Source: Pseudomonadota bacterium (GTDB taxonomy: Bacteria > Pseudomonadota > Alphaproteobacteria > Rhizobiales > Beijerinckiaceae). From it: a DNA stretch of 6,168 nucleotides. Positions 5,266 to 6,168 of this stretch are shown here, piece by piece. Position numbers and translations under genes: made by a program. The notes beneath the pieces were generated by a model that saw only the letters and a list, made by a program, of their open reading frames with translations, was not told the DNA's origin and searched no databases. Each line of letters starts with the position of its first letter. Positions within the stretch are counted from its first letter, which is position 1. The stretch is taken from positions 1-6,168 of the forward strand of contig JAEXUU010000089.1 of assembly GCA_023452965.1 (NCBI GenBank). Direction: 5' to 3'.

Positions 5266-6168
5266 CGGCATTGGCGGCTCTGGCCGATCGCGTCATCCTC
5301 GCCTGGGGCTGGCCGAAGCGCCTGATCGCGCTGGCGGCGGGCGCGAGCGGCGCGCTGGCCCTGGCGCCGCTCGATCTCTGGCCGCTCGTCGTCGTGCCGA
5401 TGACCATTGCCGTCTGGCTGATCGACGGGGCGGTCGCTGACAGCCGCGCCGGTCGCTTCCGTGCCGCGGCGCTCGCCGGCTGGTGGTGGGGTTTCGGCTT
5501 CCATCTCGCCGGCCTGTGGTGGCTGGGTGCCGCCTTTCTGGTCGAAGCCGACAAGTTCGCCTGGGCGATGCCGCTCGGCGTCGTCGCGTTGCCTGCCTTT
5601 CTGGCGCTGTTCCCGGCGCTCGGCTTCGGCTTGGCCCGGTTGCTCTGGCCGTCGGGAGCGGGACGCATTCTCGTGCTCGCGGCGATGCTGGCGCTGAGCG
5701 AGTGGCTGCGCGGCCATGTCCTCACCGGCTTTCCCTGGAACGTCTATGGCATGATGCTGGCCGGGTCGGAATGGCTGGCGCAGAGCGCCTCGCTGATCGG
5801 GCTCTACGGCTTGACGCTGCTCGCCGTGGCGATCGGCGCAGCGCCGGCGACGCTCGGAACGGGCGAGACCGCGCGGGCGCGCTGGCAGCCATTGGGGCTC
5901 GCCGTCGCCGCGCTCGCCGCCATGGCCGCCTTCGGCGCTTGGCGCGTGCCTTCCGAGCCTGTTGCAGCGGTCAATGGCGTGAAGCTGCGCCTGATGCAGC
6001 CCAATCTCCCACAGGATGCCAAGTTCAGCCCGAGCAACAGCGAGATGATTCTGGCGCGTTATCTCGCGCTCAGCGACCGGGCGACCGGCCCTCGCACGCT
6101 CGGCGTGCAGGACGTCACGCATCTGATCTGGCCGGAATCGGCTTTTCCCTTCCTATTAGGGCGTACCC
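5262..6168 (+). CDS. lnt: Apolipoprotein N-acyltransferase Lnt, 5' part (cut by window end)
   Basis: The first 302 codons of a gene that stays open to the window edge; the usual length is about 500-540 residues. Lnt is an inner-membrane enzyme that adds the third acyl chain from phospholipid to the N-terminal cysteine of lipoproteins. The N-terminal part is strongly hydrophobic, with probable membrane segments near 21-38, 40-56, 70-93, 103-128, 134-148, 174-193 and 211-227. FPWNVYG at 157-163 matches the conserved FPW motif. From about 240 the periplasmic nitrilase-like domain begins ([11 protein letters not shown] at 242-252), and LIWPESAFP at 288-296 supplies the catalytic glutamate E292. 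The catalytic lysine and cysteine lie beyond the window, so their presence cannot be checked. It starts inside the corC stop (ATGA) and closes the conserved miaB-ybeZYX-lnt order. Codons 298 and 299 are CTA and TTA, both unusual in this GC-rich DNA. Confidence 0.95.
   Translation, partial: MTALAALADRVILAWGWPKRLIALAAGASGALALAPLDLWPLVVVPMTIAVWLIDGAVADSRAGRFRAAALAGWWWGFGFHLAGLWWLGAAFLVEADKFAWAMPLGVVALPAFLALFPALGFGLARLLWPSGAGRILVLAAMLALSEWLRGHVLTGFPWNVYGMMLAGSEWLAQSASLIGLYGLTLLAVAIGAAPATLGTGETARARWQPLGLAVAALAAMAAFGAWRVPSEPVAAVNGVKLRLMQPNLPQDAKFSPSNSEMILARYLALSDRATGPRTLGVQDVTHLIWPESAFPFLLGRT

Noticed and set aside
4207..5271. 354-codon minus-strand frame opposite corC
   Set aside because: Composition is antisense-like and corC with its CBS domains explains the region.
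4788..6122. 444-codon minus-strand frame opposite corC and lnt
   Set aside because: Low-complexity Arg/Gln/Glu/Ala-rich translation with no domain; lnt on the + strand is clear and open to the window edge.
1..6168. Search for mobile elements, CRISPR repeats, tRNA or rRNA genes, toxin-antitoxin or phage genes
   Set aside because: Nothing found: the genes are a conserved housekeeping block with even codon use and no insertion boundaries, and gaps are all under 130 nt.

Overview
The window looks like chromosomal housekeeping DNA from a high-GC alphaproteobacterium, most likely in the Hyphomicrobiales (Bosea/Methylobacterium-like by protein style; the genus is inference). The evidence is strong G/C preference at third codon positions, alphaproteobacterial MiaB and Lnt sequence style, and the gene order. 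All real genes are on the + strand. The minus strand holds several long open frames (up to about 566 codons), all antisense shadows produced by GC-rich codon use.

Layout: 1-71, the C-terminal end of an upstream gene that reads as the ribosomal alanine N-acetyltransferase RimI; 156-965, a PlsC-family lysophospholipid acyltransferase; 1090-2442, miaB (tRNA ms2i6A methylthiotransferase); 2523-3695, a PhoH-family ATPase (YbeZ type); 3692-4288, ybeY (endoribonuclease); 4285-5265, a CBS-domain CorC/HlyC (YbeX) protein; 5262 to the window edge, lnt (apolipoprotein N-acyltransferase), cut by the window end. There are short gaps before plsC (84 nt), miaB (124 nt) and phoH (80 nt). From phoH onward each stop overlaps the next start as ATGA, so phoH-ybeY-corC-lnt is a tightly coupled unit.

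The miaB-ybeZ-ybeY-ybeX-lnt order is the same as in Escherichia coli. It groups tRNA modification, rRNA maturation and ribosome quality control (YbeZ/YbeY, with YbeX linked to Mg2+ and ribosome health) and envelope lipid chemistry (PlsC, Lnt).

I found no mobile element, CRISPR array, RNA gene or new defence system. The items most worth a second look are small and regulatory: two overlapping, mutually exclusive hairpins directly after the ybeY start codon; a six-codon leader frame with an ideal Shine-Dalgarno that ends on the miaB start as TGATG; and a candidate miaB promoter whose -10 element overlaps a GANTC (CcrM-type) methylation site.
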